Part shown: positions 1-7,285 of the stretch, in pieces | Layout: each line of letters begins with the position of its first letter | Position numbering within the stretch: the first letter of the stretch is position 1 | Assembly: GCA_964640195.1 (NCBI GenBank) | Contig: CAZXIC010000001.1 | Coordinates: 1 to 64,000, forward strand | Origin: CAZXIC01 sp964640195 | GTDB taxonomy: Archaea > Iainarchaeota > Iainarchaeia > Iainarchaeales > GCA-2688035 | Direction: 5' to 3' | Length of the DNA: 64,000 bases | Notes under the pieces: generated by a model | What the model was told of the DNA's origin: nothing | Database searches by the model: none | The model's input: only the letters and a program-made list of their open reading frames with translations | Program-made: the position numbers and the translations under genes

Positions 1-70
1 CCCTTTTACTCATTCTTTTTTCCAGAAGGGAAATCCTTTTTTATTAGTTACGCCTAATTATTACTGATTC

Positions 71-385
71 ATGCCTTCCATGGATTTGGACGAACAGATT
101 GCTGCAAGCGCTGCAGAAGCGAAAAGGAACTGCAACCTCTGCATGGGCAGGGCGCACCTGCGAAACGTTGATATCGAGAGAAGCAGCGCAAGGAAGGCTG
201 TAAGCGGTTTAATCCAGCTGTTCAACGAAAAATTCAACCTGCTGCGCAGGAAAGACGCTGCAGCAGGGGAAATAAAAAAGGCGATTGAAAGCAAGAGGCT
301 GTGCATGACTGTTCTGCAGCAGTGCGACAAGTGCGACAAAGAGGTTGACCTGATTAAAAGGGAAATGGGCAAAGCCGGGCTGTGA
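71..385 (+). CDS. small Cys-motif protein, unknown function
   Basis: This 104-residue soluble protein matches no family I recognise. It has two CxxC pairs, CNLC at residues 21-24 and CDKC at 85-88, and a further Cys at 78, so it may bind zinc or another metal. The middle is helical and rich in Lys, Glu and Ala. A TATA-like T/A stretch at about 37-46 lies roughly 28 bp before the ATG, which fits a leaderless transcript. Its TGA overlaps the GTG that can start RNase HII, so the two genes are probably translationally coupled. Confidence 0.7.
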   Translation: MPSMDLDEQIAASAAEAKRNCNLCMGRAHLRNVDIERSSARKAVSGLIQLFNEKFNLLRRKDAAAGEIKKAIESKRLCMTVLQQCDKCDKEVDLIKREMGKAGL

Positions 386-1050
386 AAAAAATGATTATTG
401 CCGGAATTGATGAAGCGGGCAGGGGCCCTGCCCTTGGCCCGATGGTTCTTGCTGTTGCAACAATTGAAAAGCGTGGGGAGGAGAGGCTTATTGAGCTTGG
501 AGTGAGGGACAGCAAGCAGCTCACTGCATTGGAGAGAGAGAGGCAGCATGCGCAGCTCAAGAAAATGCTGCATGAATTCAGCTTTGTGAGCATTGAGCCA
601 GAAGAGCTTGATTCCCTGATGGACTGGAAGAGCCTGAACGAGATAGAGGCAATGAGAATCGGCTTGCTGCTGAATTCCCTGAGGAAACGGCCTGATGTCG
701 TCTATGTTGATGCCCCTGATTTGATTGAATCAAACTTTGCCAGGAGGATAAGGAAATACATCTCCTTCAGCCCGGAGATAAGGGCAGAGCACAAGGCAGA
801 CGCAAACTATCCTATTGTGAGCGCTGCGTCCATAATCGCAAAGGTTGAGAGGGATGCTGCGATAAAGCGCCTGTGCAGCCAGTACGGCGAGATAGGCAGC
901 GGCTATCCCCATGACCCCAAAACGATTGAATTCATCTGCAACTGGGTCAAGAAAAACAGGAGGCTGCCTGCAATTGCGAGAAAAAGCTGGGAAACCAACA
1001 AGGCGATTACAGACAGCGTTTTCCAGAAAAAGCTGGGCGCATGGAAGTGA
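382..1050 (+). CDS. rnhB: ribonuclease HII
   Basis: This enzyme cleaves the RNA strand of RNA-DNA hybrids and removes ribonucleotides from DNA. The family signature GIDEAGRGP near the N-terminus carries the first Asp-Glu pair. It is followed by DSK, YVDAPD with the third acidic residue, and DANYPIVSAASIIAK with the last Asp. The length of 222 residues is normal for archaeal RNase HII. The GTG at 382 overlaps the upstream stop as GTGA. The ATG at 391 gives the more usual N-terminus MIIAGIDEAG and may be the real start. Confidence 0.95.
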   Translation: MKKMIIAGIDEAGRGPALGPMVLAVATIEKRGEERLIELGVRDSKQLTALERERQHAQLKKMLHEFSFVSIEPEELDSLMDWKSLNEIEAMRIGLLLNSLRKRPDVVYVDAPDLIESNFARRIRKYISFSPEIRAEHKADANYPIVSAASIIAKVERDAAIKRLCSQYGEIGSGYPHDPKTIEFICNWVKKNRRLPAIARKSWETNKAITDSVFQKKLGAWK

Positions 1051-1057
1051 TTTTTTT

Positions 1058-1570
1058 ATGGTGAACGAGCCCTGGAAAAAGAGGAAAAACAGGTTTGACT
1101 TCTTCCTTGACCTTTCCGACATGGACAGGCTGTTCAGCGACCTGCTCAAAGGCTTTGACTCAATGGAGGAAATTCCCCGAAAGCCCTTGGTAATGGGCTT
1201 TAATGTAAAAGTCGGACCAGACGGGCAGCCAATCATTGAAAGGTTTGGCAACGTCAGGGCATCTGAGGGAAAGCCTGTTGTTGCTGACGCAAGGGAGCCA
1301 TTGGTTGACGTGACAAAGAGCAAGGGAGAAATAACGATTACTGCAGAGCTTCCAGGGGTTGAGAAAAGGGACATTAGTGTGAGAAACCCTGACAGCAAGA
1401 CAGTTGAAATAAGCGTTTCTGGAGAAAAGCCCTTTTACAAGAGAGTTTTGCTTGACGCAGCAGTAAAGCCGAAGAGCGCAAAAGCGAAATTCAAGAACGG
1501 CATCCTGGAAGTAGCATTCCGGAAGGAAAGGGAAGCTGCAGCCGGGGAAAAAGGCGTGAAAATAGAGTAG
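1058..1570 (+). CDS. Hsp20-family small heat shock protein
   Basis: This 170-residue protein has an alpha-crystallin domain over about residues 75-165. It includes the strand pattern ITITAELPGVEK and the closing motif KFKNGILEVAF, which matches the conserved A-x-x-x-G-[IV]-L element. Family members form oligomers and hold unfolding proteins without using ATP. The N-terminal arm is rich in Phe, Asp and Leu (FDFFLDLSDMDRLFSDLL), as expected for the oligomerisation arm. The ATG at 1058 is the first start after rnhB ends at 1050. The same frame is open further upstream inside rnhB, but a start there would overlap it heavily. Confidence 0.9.
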   Translation: MVNEPWKKRKNRFDFFLDLSDMDRLFSDLLKGFDSMEEIPRKPLVMGFNVKVGPDGQPIIERFGNVRASEGKPVVADAREPLVDVTKSKGEITITAELPGVEKRDISVRNPDSKTVEISVSGEKPFYKRVLLDAAVKPKSAKAKFKNGILEVAFRKEREAAAGEKGVKIE

Positions 1571-1589
1571 CTGCTTTTTTTGGCAACAG

Positions 1590-1604
1590 AAACAATTAAA
1601 TTCC
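1590..1604 (+). promoter_or_regulatory. promoter box identical to that at 3230
   Basis: The 15-mer AAACAATTAAATTCC starts exactly 38 bp before the ATG at 1628. The same 15-mer occurs at 3230-3244, again exactly 38 bp before an ATG. ATTAAAT is a plausible TATA box, about 29 bp before the start codon, so transcription would begin at or near the ATG. Confidence 0.65.
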
Positions 1605-1627
1605 ACGGACTGCCAGATATTTGCATT

Positions 1628-2683
1628 ATGCTAAAGCCTTTGCGGAGGTTTAAAGTTCCGGGAAACCTCACAATAATTGACCTGATGAGGCAGGGCAGAG
1701 ACCACGGCATGGAAATACAGCGCGGCACTGTTGAGAGGAAGCTTGCGCAGGCTGGAGTAAGCGGGGAGCAAGTACCGGCAGATGTTGCGAAGCAGCTGGT
1801 CAGGGAGGCGTGGTGGAGAAGAAGATTGCCCCAGATGCTGAACAAAGGATACCTTATTCCTTTGCGGGATTTTGAAGCACAGCTTGGTATGCCGGTGGGT
1901 GGATTGTCGCACAGGAAGGACATAGGGAAATTCATGGTGGGGCAAAGAAAGTACATCACAAAGTGGGAGGCGAAGCGCTTTTCCACTACATACAAGAAGG
2001 AGGTTGCGGAAAAAAAACACCTAGAAATGGAGGCAGTGAAGCAAAGAATAGATAGGAAGAAGGAGGAGGCAAAGGCTGAAAAACAGAAGAGGCGGGAAAA
2101 AGCAAGAAAGAAAGAAGCGGCACGGAAGGAACAGGAAAAAGCTAAAAGGGAGCAGCAGAGAAAGGAAAAGGTTGAAAGGGAGAGGCGGAATGCAGAAAAA
2201 ATAGCGGAAAGGTATAAGCAAGCGCAGGAAAGAAGGGATCAAAGGAAAAGGGGGTTGTTTGAAAAGCGGCGTCGAGCGCAAGAAGCTAGGAAGGCAACGC
2301 GGGAAAAAGCAGGGGCAGCGCAGGCTGTGCAGCCGAGGCAAGGGGCAGTGAAACCCGCAGCAAAAAAGCCAGGCTCTGGGCTTGCGCAAAGGCAGGCCAG
2401 AGTGACCGCGGAAGAAAAGGCAGACAGGGCTGCAGTGCGGAAAGAAACAGGGGCTGCAAAGAGGCCGAAAAAGCCAGCAGCCGCAAAACCAAAGGTCAAC
2501 CCCAAGCTGGCGAAAATGCTTATCAAATATAAGCGTTATGCCGTGTTCATGGAGGGCGAGAAGAGGTCGACAATGAACACGCTCATTTCACAGGCTGAAA
2601 AAGCCACGCCGGCTGAGTTCATAAAAAATTTTAAGCCAAGGCTCGATAGGGTGCTGAAAAGCCCGCCGGGAAAAAAGGGGTAA
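1628..2683 (+). CDS. basic coiled-coil protein, unknown function
   Basis: This 351-residue protein is not a family I recognise. Residues 1-110 look like a small globular domain rich in Arg and Leu. Residues 110-290 are an almost uninterrupted Lys/Arg/Glu/Ala helix that suggests a long charged coiled coil. Lys-Pro-Ala linkers and a C-terminal helical segment starting MLIKYKRYAVF follow. The protein is very basic and may bind nucleic acid or ribosomes; that is inference. The frame is open from a TTG at 1580, but a TATA-like box at 1596-1602 supports a leaderless start at the ATG at 1628. It shares its promoter sequence with the gene at 3268. Confidence 0.75.
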   Translation: MLKPLRRFKVPGNLTIIDLMRQGRDHGMEIQRGTVERKLAQAGVSGEQVPADVAKQLVREAWWRRRLPQMLNKGYLIPLRDFEAQLGMPVGGLSHRKDIGKFMVGQRKYITKWEAKRFSTTYKKEVAEKKHLEMEAVKQRIDRKKEEAKAEKQKRREKARKKEAARKEQEKAKREQQRKEKVERERRNAEKIAERYKQAQERRDQRKRGLFEKRRRAQEARKATREKAGAAQAVQPRQGAVKPAAKKPGSGLAQRQARVTAEEKADRAAVRKETGAAKRPKKPAAAKPKVNPKLAKMLIKYKRYAVFMEGEKRSTMNTLISQAEKATPAEFIKNFKPRLDRVLKSPPGKKG

Positions 2684-2695
2684 AAAATAGGGCAG

Positions 2696-3178
2696 CTAGC
2701 CCTGCTGCTTTTTCATCATTTCCTTGGGTTCGCCGAAATATTCCAGGAATTTTTTCGTTGTCCTCAGGGTGAAGCTCCTTCCCTTGGGCTGCCTGCTCAC
2801 AAACCCTTCATCAACAAGCCTGTGGATGTGGTCGTATGCCTTGTTGTTCCTGTACTTTATCACCAAACTTTGTGCAATCGGCTGCTTGAACGCAACAAGC
2901 GCAAGCGTTTTCATCATTCCAGGATGGAACATCGGCTTTGCCGCAAGCTGCTGCACCCTTGCCTCATACTCAGGCCTGAGGCGCATCTGGAAGCTGTCCT
3001 CAATCTGCACAACCTGCAATGCGCTGTCCCTTTTGTTGAATTCCTGCATGAAGTCCATCGCAGCCTTCTTCGCCATTGAGTAATGCACTTCCCCAAGCAG
3101 CTCCATCAATTGATTGACGTTTAAAGCCCCTGGGGACATGAACAGCGCTGCCTCAATCAGCTTCTCCCTATCACGCAT
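2696..3178 (-). CDS. scpB: ScpB-like chromosome segregation/condensation protein
   Basis: This 160-residue protein has the two winged-helix domains of ScpB, the kleisin-associated partner of SMC. The N-terminal segment EKLIEAALFMSPGALNVNQLMELLG matches the first domain and LVAFKQPIAQSLVIKYRNNKAYDHIHRLVDEGFVSRQ the second (ScpB usually reads A-x-x-Q-P-[IV]-T-[RK]). ScpB binds ScpA and helps SMC compact chromosomes. No scpA or smc gene is in the window. It is convergent with the basic coiled-coil gene, with a 12-bp gap. Confidence 0.85.
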   Translation of the reverse strand: MRDREKLIEAALFMSPGALNVNQLMELLGEVHYSMAKKAAMDFMQEFNKRDSALQVVQIEDSFQMRLRPEYEARVQQLAAKPMFHPGMMKTLALVAFKQPIAQSLVIKYRNNKAYDHIHRLVDEGFVSRQPKGRSFTLRTTKKFLEYFGEPKEMMKKQQG

Positions 3179-3229
3179 GCCAATAAAATAAGCCTGTTAG
3201 GTTATTAATTTTTTCCCCACAGCGCAGCA

Positions 3230-3244
3230 AAACAATTAAATTCC
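3230..3244 (+). promoter_or_regulatory. promoter box identical to that at 1590
   Basis: This is the second copy of AAACAATTAAATTCC, starting 38 bp before the ATG at 3268. Both sequence and spacing match the copy at 1590, so the two basic-protein genes are probably transcribed in the same way. Confidence 0.65.
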
Positions 3245-3267
3245 CTGAAAGCCAATAATCTTTCTGC

Positions 3268-3714
3268 ATGGTACACCCAAAAGGCTCTGCGTCAAAAAGC
3301 AGCATCAGAAAAATGAAGCCAGTGTTTACCGGGCACCTTTGGCGGAACAGGTTTGAATTCAAAAAAGAGCCTTTTCAAGAAAGGGCTCGCAAGCTGCTGG
3401 AGACCATGAGGATCACTGACCCAAAAAAAGCTAGTTTGGTGAAGCGTGCAAGAGAAACGCTCTCTAAATTGATACCCCGAGAAAGGGGCCAAATCAGGGG
3501 GGAGACGGATAATTTGTTAAAGGGCAGGGCAGCGGCACAATTGCGGAAAAGCGAGCTGGTTGAATTTTATTGGCTGCAGATAAGGCGGGCGCAGGTTGAC
3601 ATAATAAAAGCCAAGCTAGATGGATTCGAGCCAACAAGCAGCAAAATGAAGGGACTGGTACAGAGAGTAACCGACTTAAACGCGCAAAGAGAAGCGCTCC
3701 GGAAAGAGAGATAA
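3268..3714 (+). CDS. basic helical protein, unknown function
   Basis: This 148-residue protein is not a family I recognise. It is rich in Lys, Arg and Glu and predicted mostly helical, with no signal peptide or membrane span. A TATA-like box at 3236-3242 lies about 29 bp before the ATG, so the transcript is probably leaderless. The gene stands alone between the divergent scpB and the convergent aspartyl-protease gene. Sharing a promoter with the gene at 1628 suggests a common role, but the two proteins are not obviously similar. Confidence 0.7.
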   Translation: MVHPKGSASKSSIRKMKPVFTGHLWRNRFEFKKEPFQERARKLLETMRITDPKKASLVKRARETLSKLIPRERGQIRGETDNLLKGRAAAQLRKSELVEFYWLQIRRAQVDIIKAKLDGFEPTSSKMKGLVQRVTDLNAQREALRKER

Positions 3715-3778
3715 AAGAAGCCTGGCACAGCCAGCCCGCGGAAGGTCGCAACACGTTAACGGGGAAGCGGGGGGAAAA

Positions 3779-4201
3779 TTATCTTCTCTTGACAACAAAT
3801 TTGTTTCTTGGGTAATCAAAAGTTATTTCAAAGTGCTCAAAAAAGCTCGAACCCAGGATTATATGGTGGTAATCCGGGCCTGTGATGCTAACAGCTGCCT
3901 TGCACTGGATTGGAATTCTTTCCCTTCCTTTCTTTATCTCCATGCTTACAGTTGCCAATTTCGTTATGAAGTCTTTGCCATCAAATGTTTTGGATTTTAT
4001 TTCAACGCCCTTGGAATAATCAATGCCCAAGGCATCAGCAATCTCTTTTGGGAGAAGGACGAAATCAGAGCCAGAATCCAAAATAGCGGTGAAGTTAACC
4101 CTTTCCCTGTCTTTTCCAATCAAGGTTACGTGTATGATGGGCTCCTTAACCCAAACGCCTTTTGCCAATTGCCTGTGCCTGCAGTTATACCTAAAAGACA
4201 T
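3779..4201 (-). CDS. retropepsin-like aspartic protease
   Basis: This 140-residue protein has the clan AA aspartic-protease signature AILDSGSDFVLLP, with the catalytic Asp at residue 42 in a D-S-G triad, and the later strand HHIILGSSFFEHF typical of the fold's ILG motif. Such single-domain proteases act as homodimers; the substrate is unknown. There is no signal peptide, so it probably acts in the cytosol. It starts 4 nt after the DUF5678 gene ends, and the two form an operon. The pairing suggests a functional link, but I cannot name the process. Confidence 0.8.
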   Translation of the reverse strand: MSFRYNCRHRQLAKGVWVKEPIIHVTLIGKDRERVNFTAILDSGSDFVLLPKEIADALGIDYSKGVEIKSKTFDGKDFITKLATVSMEIKKGRERIPIQCKAAVSITGPDYHHIILGSSFFEHFEITFDYPRNKFVVKRR

Positions 4202-4205
4202 AAAA

Positions 4206-4421
4206 TTATGCGTGCAAGTAATGGGCTGTCCTGCTTACCCTGGTGAATAGCGGCTTGCCCACGCCGCAAATCCCCTTTGCTTTTGCAATTACTTCCTTCA
4301 AATTCTCGCCATGGGCAACAACCTTCTCGCCGCAGATGGCTACCCACTCGTCTTCCTTATATCCCTTAAAATCAGCCTTCAAGAAAAATTCAAAGCTCTT
4401 CTCAATAGCGGCAGAAGCCAT
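4206..4421 (-). CDS. DUF5678-like small protein
   Basis: This 71-residue protein carries the pattern DEWVAICGEKVVAHGENLKEVIAKAK, which matches the DUF5678 layout W-V-A-x-x-x-x-x-V-V-A-H-G. Function is unknown. It resembles small archaeal proteins found beside aspartic-protease or toxin-like genes. The ATG at 4421 is preferred over an upstream start because an A/T-rich TATA-like element (TTAAATATT on the minus strand, about 4448-4458) lies about 30 bp upstream. It is first in a two-gene operon with the retropepsin-like protease. Confidence 0.7.
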   Translation of the reverse strand: MASAAIEKSFEFFLKADFKGYKEDEWVAICGEKVVAHGENLKEVIAKAKGICGVGKPLFTRVSRTAHYLHA

Positions 4422-4624
4422 TTCACTAACCCAAATAACCAATAATTCCAAATATTTAAGAAACAACTTGTGCTTAATAAATCTTTCTTTTTTTACGGCT
4501 TACGCCGAAATGCCCCTGCCCCGCTAACTTGTTGCCACCGCCTTGCTGGGCGTGCTGCTGGGTTTTGCGCTGGATTCGGTGCGGCGCCTGCCTGTAAGGC
4601 GTTGCAGCCGGATGCTATTTGCCG

Positions 4625-4703
4625 CTATTGAATCTTCTTGTAGATGTTTTTCCTGTGGCCGATTCTCCTTATGTCAACCAGCTTTTCTCTTTTGTCAAGG
4701 ACA
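4625..4703 (-). pseudogene. 3' part of a relE toxin gene split by insertion
   Basis: On the minus strand this segment encodes the end of a RelE/ParE toxin, reading VLDKREKLVDIRRIGHRKNIYK and then a stop at 4625-4627. No start codon exists for it: the frame closes with TAG just upstream. Joining 7285-7101 to 4703-4625 gives 264 nt in frame, an 87-residue RelE with the motif GDYRIIAVLD and the usual GHRKNIY ending. The sequence between the halves is a mobile element. Confidence 0.85.
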
Positions 4704-4718
4704 GCAATGATGAGGTAA
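4704..4718. repeat. left target-site duplication
   Basis: GCAATGATGAGGTAA matches GCAATGATGCGGTAA at 7101-7115 in 14 of 15 positions. Each copy directly borders one half of the broken relE gene. The right copy keeps the codon for the conserved Arg of GDYRII. The left copy reads Leu there, so it has one later mutation. Confidence 0.8.
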
Positions 4719-4751
4719 CTGCTCCAAAAAACGTAGGTGTTAGCACCAATT
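4719..4751. repeat. left terminal inverted repeat
   Basis: This end begins CTG and contains CGTAGGTGTTAGCACCAATT. The reverse complement of the right end begins CTG and contains CGTAGGCGACGACACCAATT. The 20-bp cores agree at 15 positions, next to an A-rich stretch. The left copy has four extra bases after CTG. Confidence 0.65.
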
Positions 4752-4975
4752 TTCTAATTCATTTTGCCCGTTTTTTGTAAAGAGATAATAAATAGTTCGT
4801 TTTTTAACCATTGTCAATCGTTCAAGACCAAAACCGGAAACGGTCAAAGTCGAAAATAATCCCAGATTTGCTATTTATAAAGCATTTTTCTTCTTTATAA
4901 AGAGAACCAAAACATTTATATTATGTGTTTTCTATAATTAACATAAAATATTACTTTGTGTTTGGTGAAATTATC

Positions 4976-6256
4976 ATGGCAACTATGGAGGAAAGACTTG
5001 TTGAATTTAACCCTTGGTGGAAAGAGGCTTTTATACTAGATTTCAAGCCGAGAAAAATTTACAATGAAATTCGCAAGTTTCATGGCTTGCCGCAAATAGT
5101 GGCACTAACTGGTTTAAGACGTGTTGGTAAGTCTACTTTGCTAAAAAAGATTGTACAGGATGAAATTGCAGGCGGAACGGATCCAAAGAGTATATTGTAT
5201 TTTTCTTTTGACGAATTCAAAGACACCGAACCAAGAGAAATACTAAAAGCATATGCTGAACTTACGGGAAAAGACGTTTCAAAGGAAAAAACCATTTTAT
5301 TGTTTGACGAAGTGCAAAAACTAAGCGATTGGGAAAACAAAACAAAAACAATTTACGACCTTTATAAGGAAAAGGCAAAAATTTATTTATCGGGCTCTGA
5401 GTCATTGTTTGTAAAAACAAAATCAAAAGAAACGCTTGCAGGAAGAATATTCTACTTCAAAGTAGAAACACTATCCTTCAAAGAATACTTGGATTTCAAG
5501 CAAAAAAAGCTTGAACCAACTTCACTTTACCAAAAGGAGTTGCTAAAAGAATTCAAAGAATTTACCCAATCCCAAGGTTTCCCCGAACTTGTTGGTGTAA
5601 CTGATACAGAAGTAATACAAAAATACCTGCAAGAAAGTATTGTAGAAAAAATAGTCTATAAAGACATCCCGACTGTTTACTCAGTAAAAGAAACGGCAGT
5701 TTTGGAATCATTGCTCAAGGTTTTGATGGAAGACCCGGGCCAAATCATTGATATGCAAACATTGGCATCCCAATTCAAAACTACGAGGCAAACAATCTCC
5801 AATTATCTCTCATTTCTTGAACAGGCATTCCTTATCAGAAAACTCTATAATTATTCTCCAAACAAAAGAAAAGTTGAAAGAAAACTCAAAAAATACTACC
5901 CTGCAATAATAGCGCCGATACTTGCCTTTAAAGAAGACAATATCTCACAATCAAAAGTTTTAGAATGCCTAATAACCAACAACCTTAACGCTGAATTCTT
6001 CTGGAGAGACCAATACAAAAACGAAGTTGACATAATACTAACAGAACCTGCCTTGATTCCAATTGAAGTGAAATTTTCTGAAACAAAATCAAAAAGCCTC
6101 CGACTATTTATGCAAAAATTCAAAGCCAAAAAAGGCTATATTCTAACTAAAAACAAAGAAGAAAAAGAAAAAGGCAAAATAGAAGTAATGCCAGCTTTCA
6201 AATACTTCCTAATTAATCAAACAAAAAAAATTTACAATCCCAAAGGAGGTTCATAG
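4976..6256 (+). CDS. AAA_14/DUF4143-family ATPase with nuclease-like C-terminus
   Basis: This 426-residue protein has a Walker A motif GLRRVGKST at residues 46-54 and Walker B ILLFDE ending at residue 112. A sensor-like segment (YLSGSES) follows, then a winged-helix region (residues about 240-310) and a C-terminal segment EVDIILTE...IPIEVKFS. That last segment matches the D-x-E-x-K core of the PD-(D/E)xK-like fold in DUF4143 ATPases. Family roles are mostly unknown; many are on mobile DNA. ATG 4976 has a GGTGA ribosome site and is preferred to ATG 4925, which lies almost on a TATA-like box. It ends directly before the HNH gene and is AT-rich, consistent with transfer. Confidence 0.8.
   Translation: MATMEERLVEFNPWWKEAFILDFKPRKIYNEIRKFHGLPQIVALTGLRRVGKSTLLKKIVQDEIAGGTDPKSILYFSFDEFKDTEPREILKAYAELTGKDVSKEKTILLFDEVQKLSDWENKTKTIYDLYKEKAKIYLSGSESLFVKTKSKETLAGRIFYFKVETLSFKEYLDFKQKKLEPTSLYQKELLKEFKEFTQSQGFPELVGVTDTEVIQKYLQESIVEKIVYKDIPTVYSVKETAVLESLLKVLMEDPGQIIDMQTLASQFKTTRQTISNYLSFLEQAFLIRKLYNYSPNKRKVERKLKKYYPAIIAPILAFKEDNISQSKVLECLITNNLNAEFFWRDQYKNEVDIILTEPALIPIEVKFSETKSKSLRLFMQKFKAKKGYILTKNKEEKEKGKIEVMPAFKYFLINQTKKIYNPKGGS
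6243..6252 (+). promoter_or_regulatory. strong ribosome binding site fixing a GTG start
   Basis: AAAGGAGGTT ends 4 nt before the GTG at 6257. It is the strongest Shine-Dalgarno-like site in this region and decides the start of the HNH gene. Confidence 0.75.
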
Positions 6257-6877
6257 GTGCCACAAAAAACGAACAATTTGATAATAGAGAAGTTTGTAGA
6301 TTATCTTCTAACAGAACTCACTCCTTACGAAGTTTCTTTTTACTTATATTTATTGCGGAATTCTCGCCTTAAAAATAATGCGCCTACTTTGCGTGTTGGG
6401 AAAAGAACTATTTCATATGCGTGTGGGAAAGGCACAAGATCAGATAAGGCAAATTTCCAGCACGTAACAAAAGTTTTGAAATCTTTGGAAGGAAAAGGAT
6501 GCATTAAAATAGGTGATACCACTCGAGAAGGTACTTTGTATCATGTTAATTTACCAAGCGAGGTTGCACTTGTAAAAGAAAAAATTGCAACGAAAATTCA
6601 GACAGAAGATACCGATTATTTTAATAATCCGGAAAAACGAGAAGAACTTTTTAAGAGAGACAAATATCAATGCCATTATTGTGGAGAAACTGTTACTAGA
6701 GACAATGCGACACTTGACCACCTAATTCCACAATCTAAAGGAGGAAAAAATACAAAGGATAATCTCAAAACGTCTTGTCTGATGTGCAATAGCATAAAGT
6801 CAGGAAAAACTTATGAAGAAGTTGCACCTTTATTATTAAAAAGTATTTCTGAAAGAAGAAAAAGAAAACACAGTTAA
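6257..6877 (+). CDS. winged-helix / HNH endonuclease
   Basis: This is a 206-residue, two-domain protein. Residues 1-110 look like a winged-helix or replication-initiator-type DNA-binding domain (LTPYEVSFYLYLLRNS, then VTKVLKSLEGKGCI). The C-terminal HNH domain has CHYC, the catalytic DHLIPQSKGGKN, and CLMCN, giving the zinc-binding CxxC pairs and the D-H...N core seen in McrA-like nucleases. It shares an operon with the ATPase and is also AT-rich. The N-terminal domain probably supplies target recognition. It might cleave DNA for mobility or defence; the sequence does not decide between them. Confidence 0.85.
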   Translation: MPQKTNNLIIEKFVDYLLTELTPYEVSFYLYLLRNSRLKNNAPTLRVGKRTISYACGKGTRSDKANFQHVTKVLKSLEGKGCIKIGDTTREGTLYHVNLPSEVALVKEKIATKIQTEDTDYFNNPEKREELFKRDKYQCHYCGETVTRDNATLDHLIPQSKGGKNTKDNLKTSCLMCNSIKSGKTYEEVAPLLLKSISERRKRKHS

Positions 6878-7071
6878 ATTGCAATTCGATTGTTGTTATT
6901 GGTGCTGTTTATTTATTCTATTATGTGACCCAAATTTTGCTTTCTGTCCTAAATCTAGGACAAACCTAATTCAGAACCCAGTTAAACAACCAAAACCAAT
7001 AAGCAATCCCCTCATTCAAAAATTAGTTCGTATTTTCTGACTTCTGTTCTCTATTCAGACCAATATTCTTT
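6878..7071. other. AT-rich tail of the insertion element, no gene seen
   Basis: This is an AT-rich stretch between the HNH stop and the right inverted repeat. It has no convincing reading frame. TTAGTTCGT near 7022 resembles ATAGTTCGT near 4792 by the left end, a possible internal repeat of the element. Confidence 0.5.
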
Positions 7072-7100
7072 AATTGGTGTCGTCGCCTACGTTATTTCAG
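7072..7100. repeat. right terminal inverted repeat
   Basis: This is the inverted partner of 4719-4751. It runs from AATTGGTGTCGTCGCCTACG to the terminal CAG that abuts the right target duplication at 7101. Confidence 0.65.
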
Positions 7101-7285
7101 GCAATGATGCGGTAATCGCCAGCGCGCAGCTTGCTGTAGGGGCTGCCGACAAGCTTGGAAAAGTAATGCAATGGGTTTTCCGCTACCTTCTCAAGCCTTG
7201 CCACAATTCTTTTCGCAACATCCTGTTCCAGGGCAAGAAGGTCCTTTCTGGCTCTCTTTGTAAAAAGCAGCTGCCACATCTTCAA
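7101..7285 (-). pseudogene. 5' part of the split relE toxin gene
   Basis: This half encodes residues 1-61 of a RelE/ParE-family mRNA interferase, beginning MKMWQLLFTKRARKDL and ending SKLRAGDYRIIA, after which the inserted element supplies a TGA. The lost C-terminus, with the catalytic and RNA-contacting GHR region, lies at 4703-4625. The 7101-7115 part is also the right target duplication. Its start ATGA overlaps the antitoxin stop. The truncated peptide is probably inactive. Confidence 0.85.

Larger units (their letters stand above)
4719..7100. mobile_element. 2.38-kb insertion element in relE with ATPase and HNH cargo
   Basis: The element is bounded by imperfect terminal inverted repeats (4719-4751 and 7072-7100) and a 15-bp target duplication (4704-4718 and 7101-7115). 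It splits a relE gene whose halves rejoin in frame when the element and one duplication copy are removed. It is visibly richer in A+T than its flanks. It encodes an AAA ATPase with a DUF4143-type C-terminus and a winged-helix/HNH nuclease in one operon. No DDE, serine, tyrosine or HUH recombinase is visible. It may be mobilised in trans, or the nuclease may act in mobility; both are inference. Confidence 0.75.

Noticed and set aside
1580..1627. Upstream extension (TTG start) of the coiled-coil gene
   Set aside because: It would include the TATA-like box at 1596-1602 that fits the ATG at 1628, and the same box and spacing occur before the ATG at 3268.
4530..4624. Possible remnant of a membrane protein (reading LVATALLGVLLGFALDSVRR)
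   Set aside because: It has a stop just upstream and no start codon, and is too short to assign; kept only as a possible decayed fragment.
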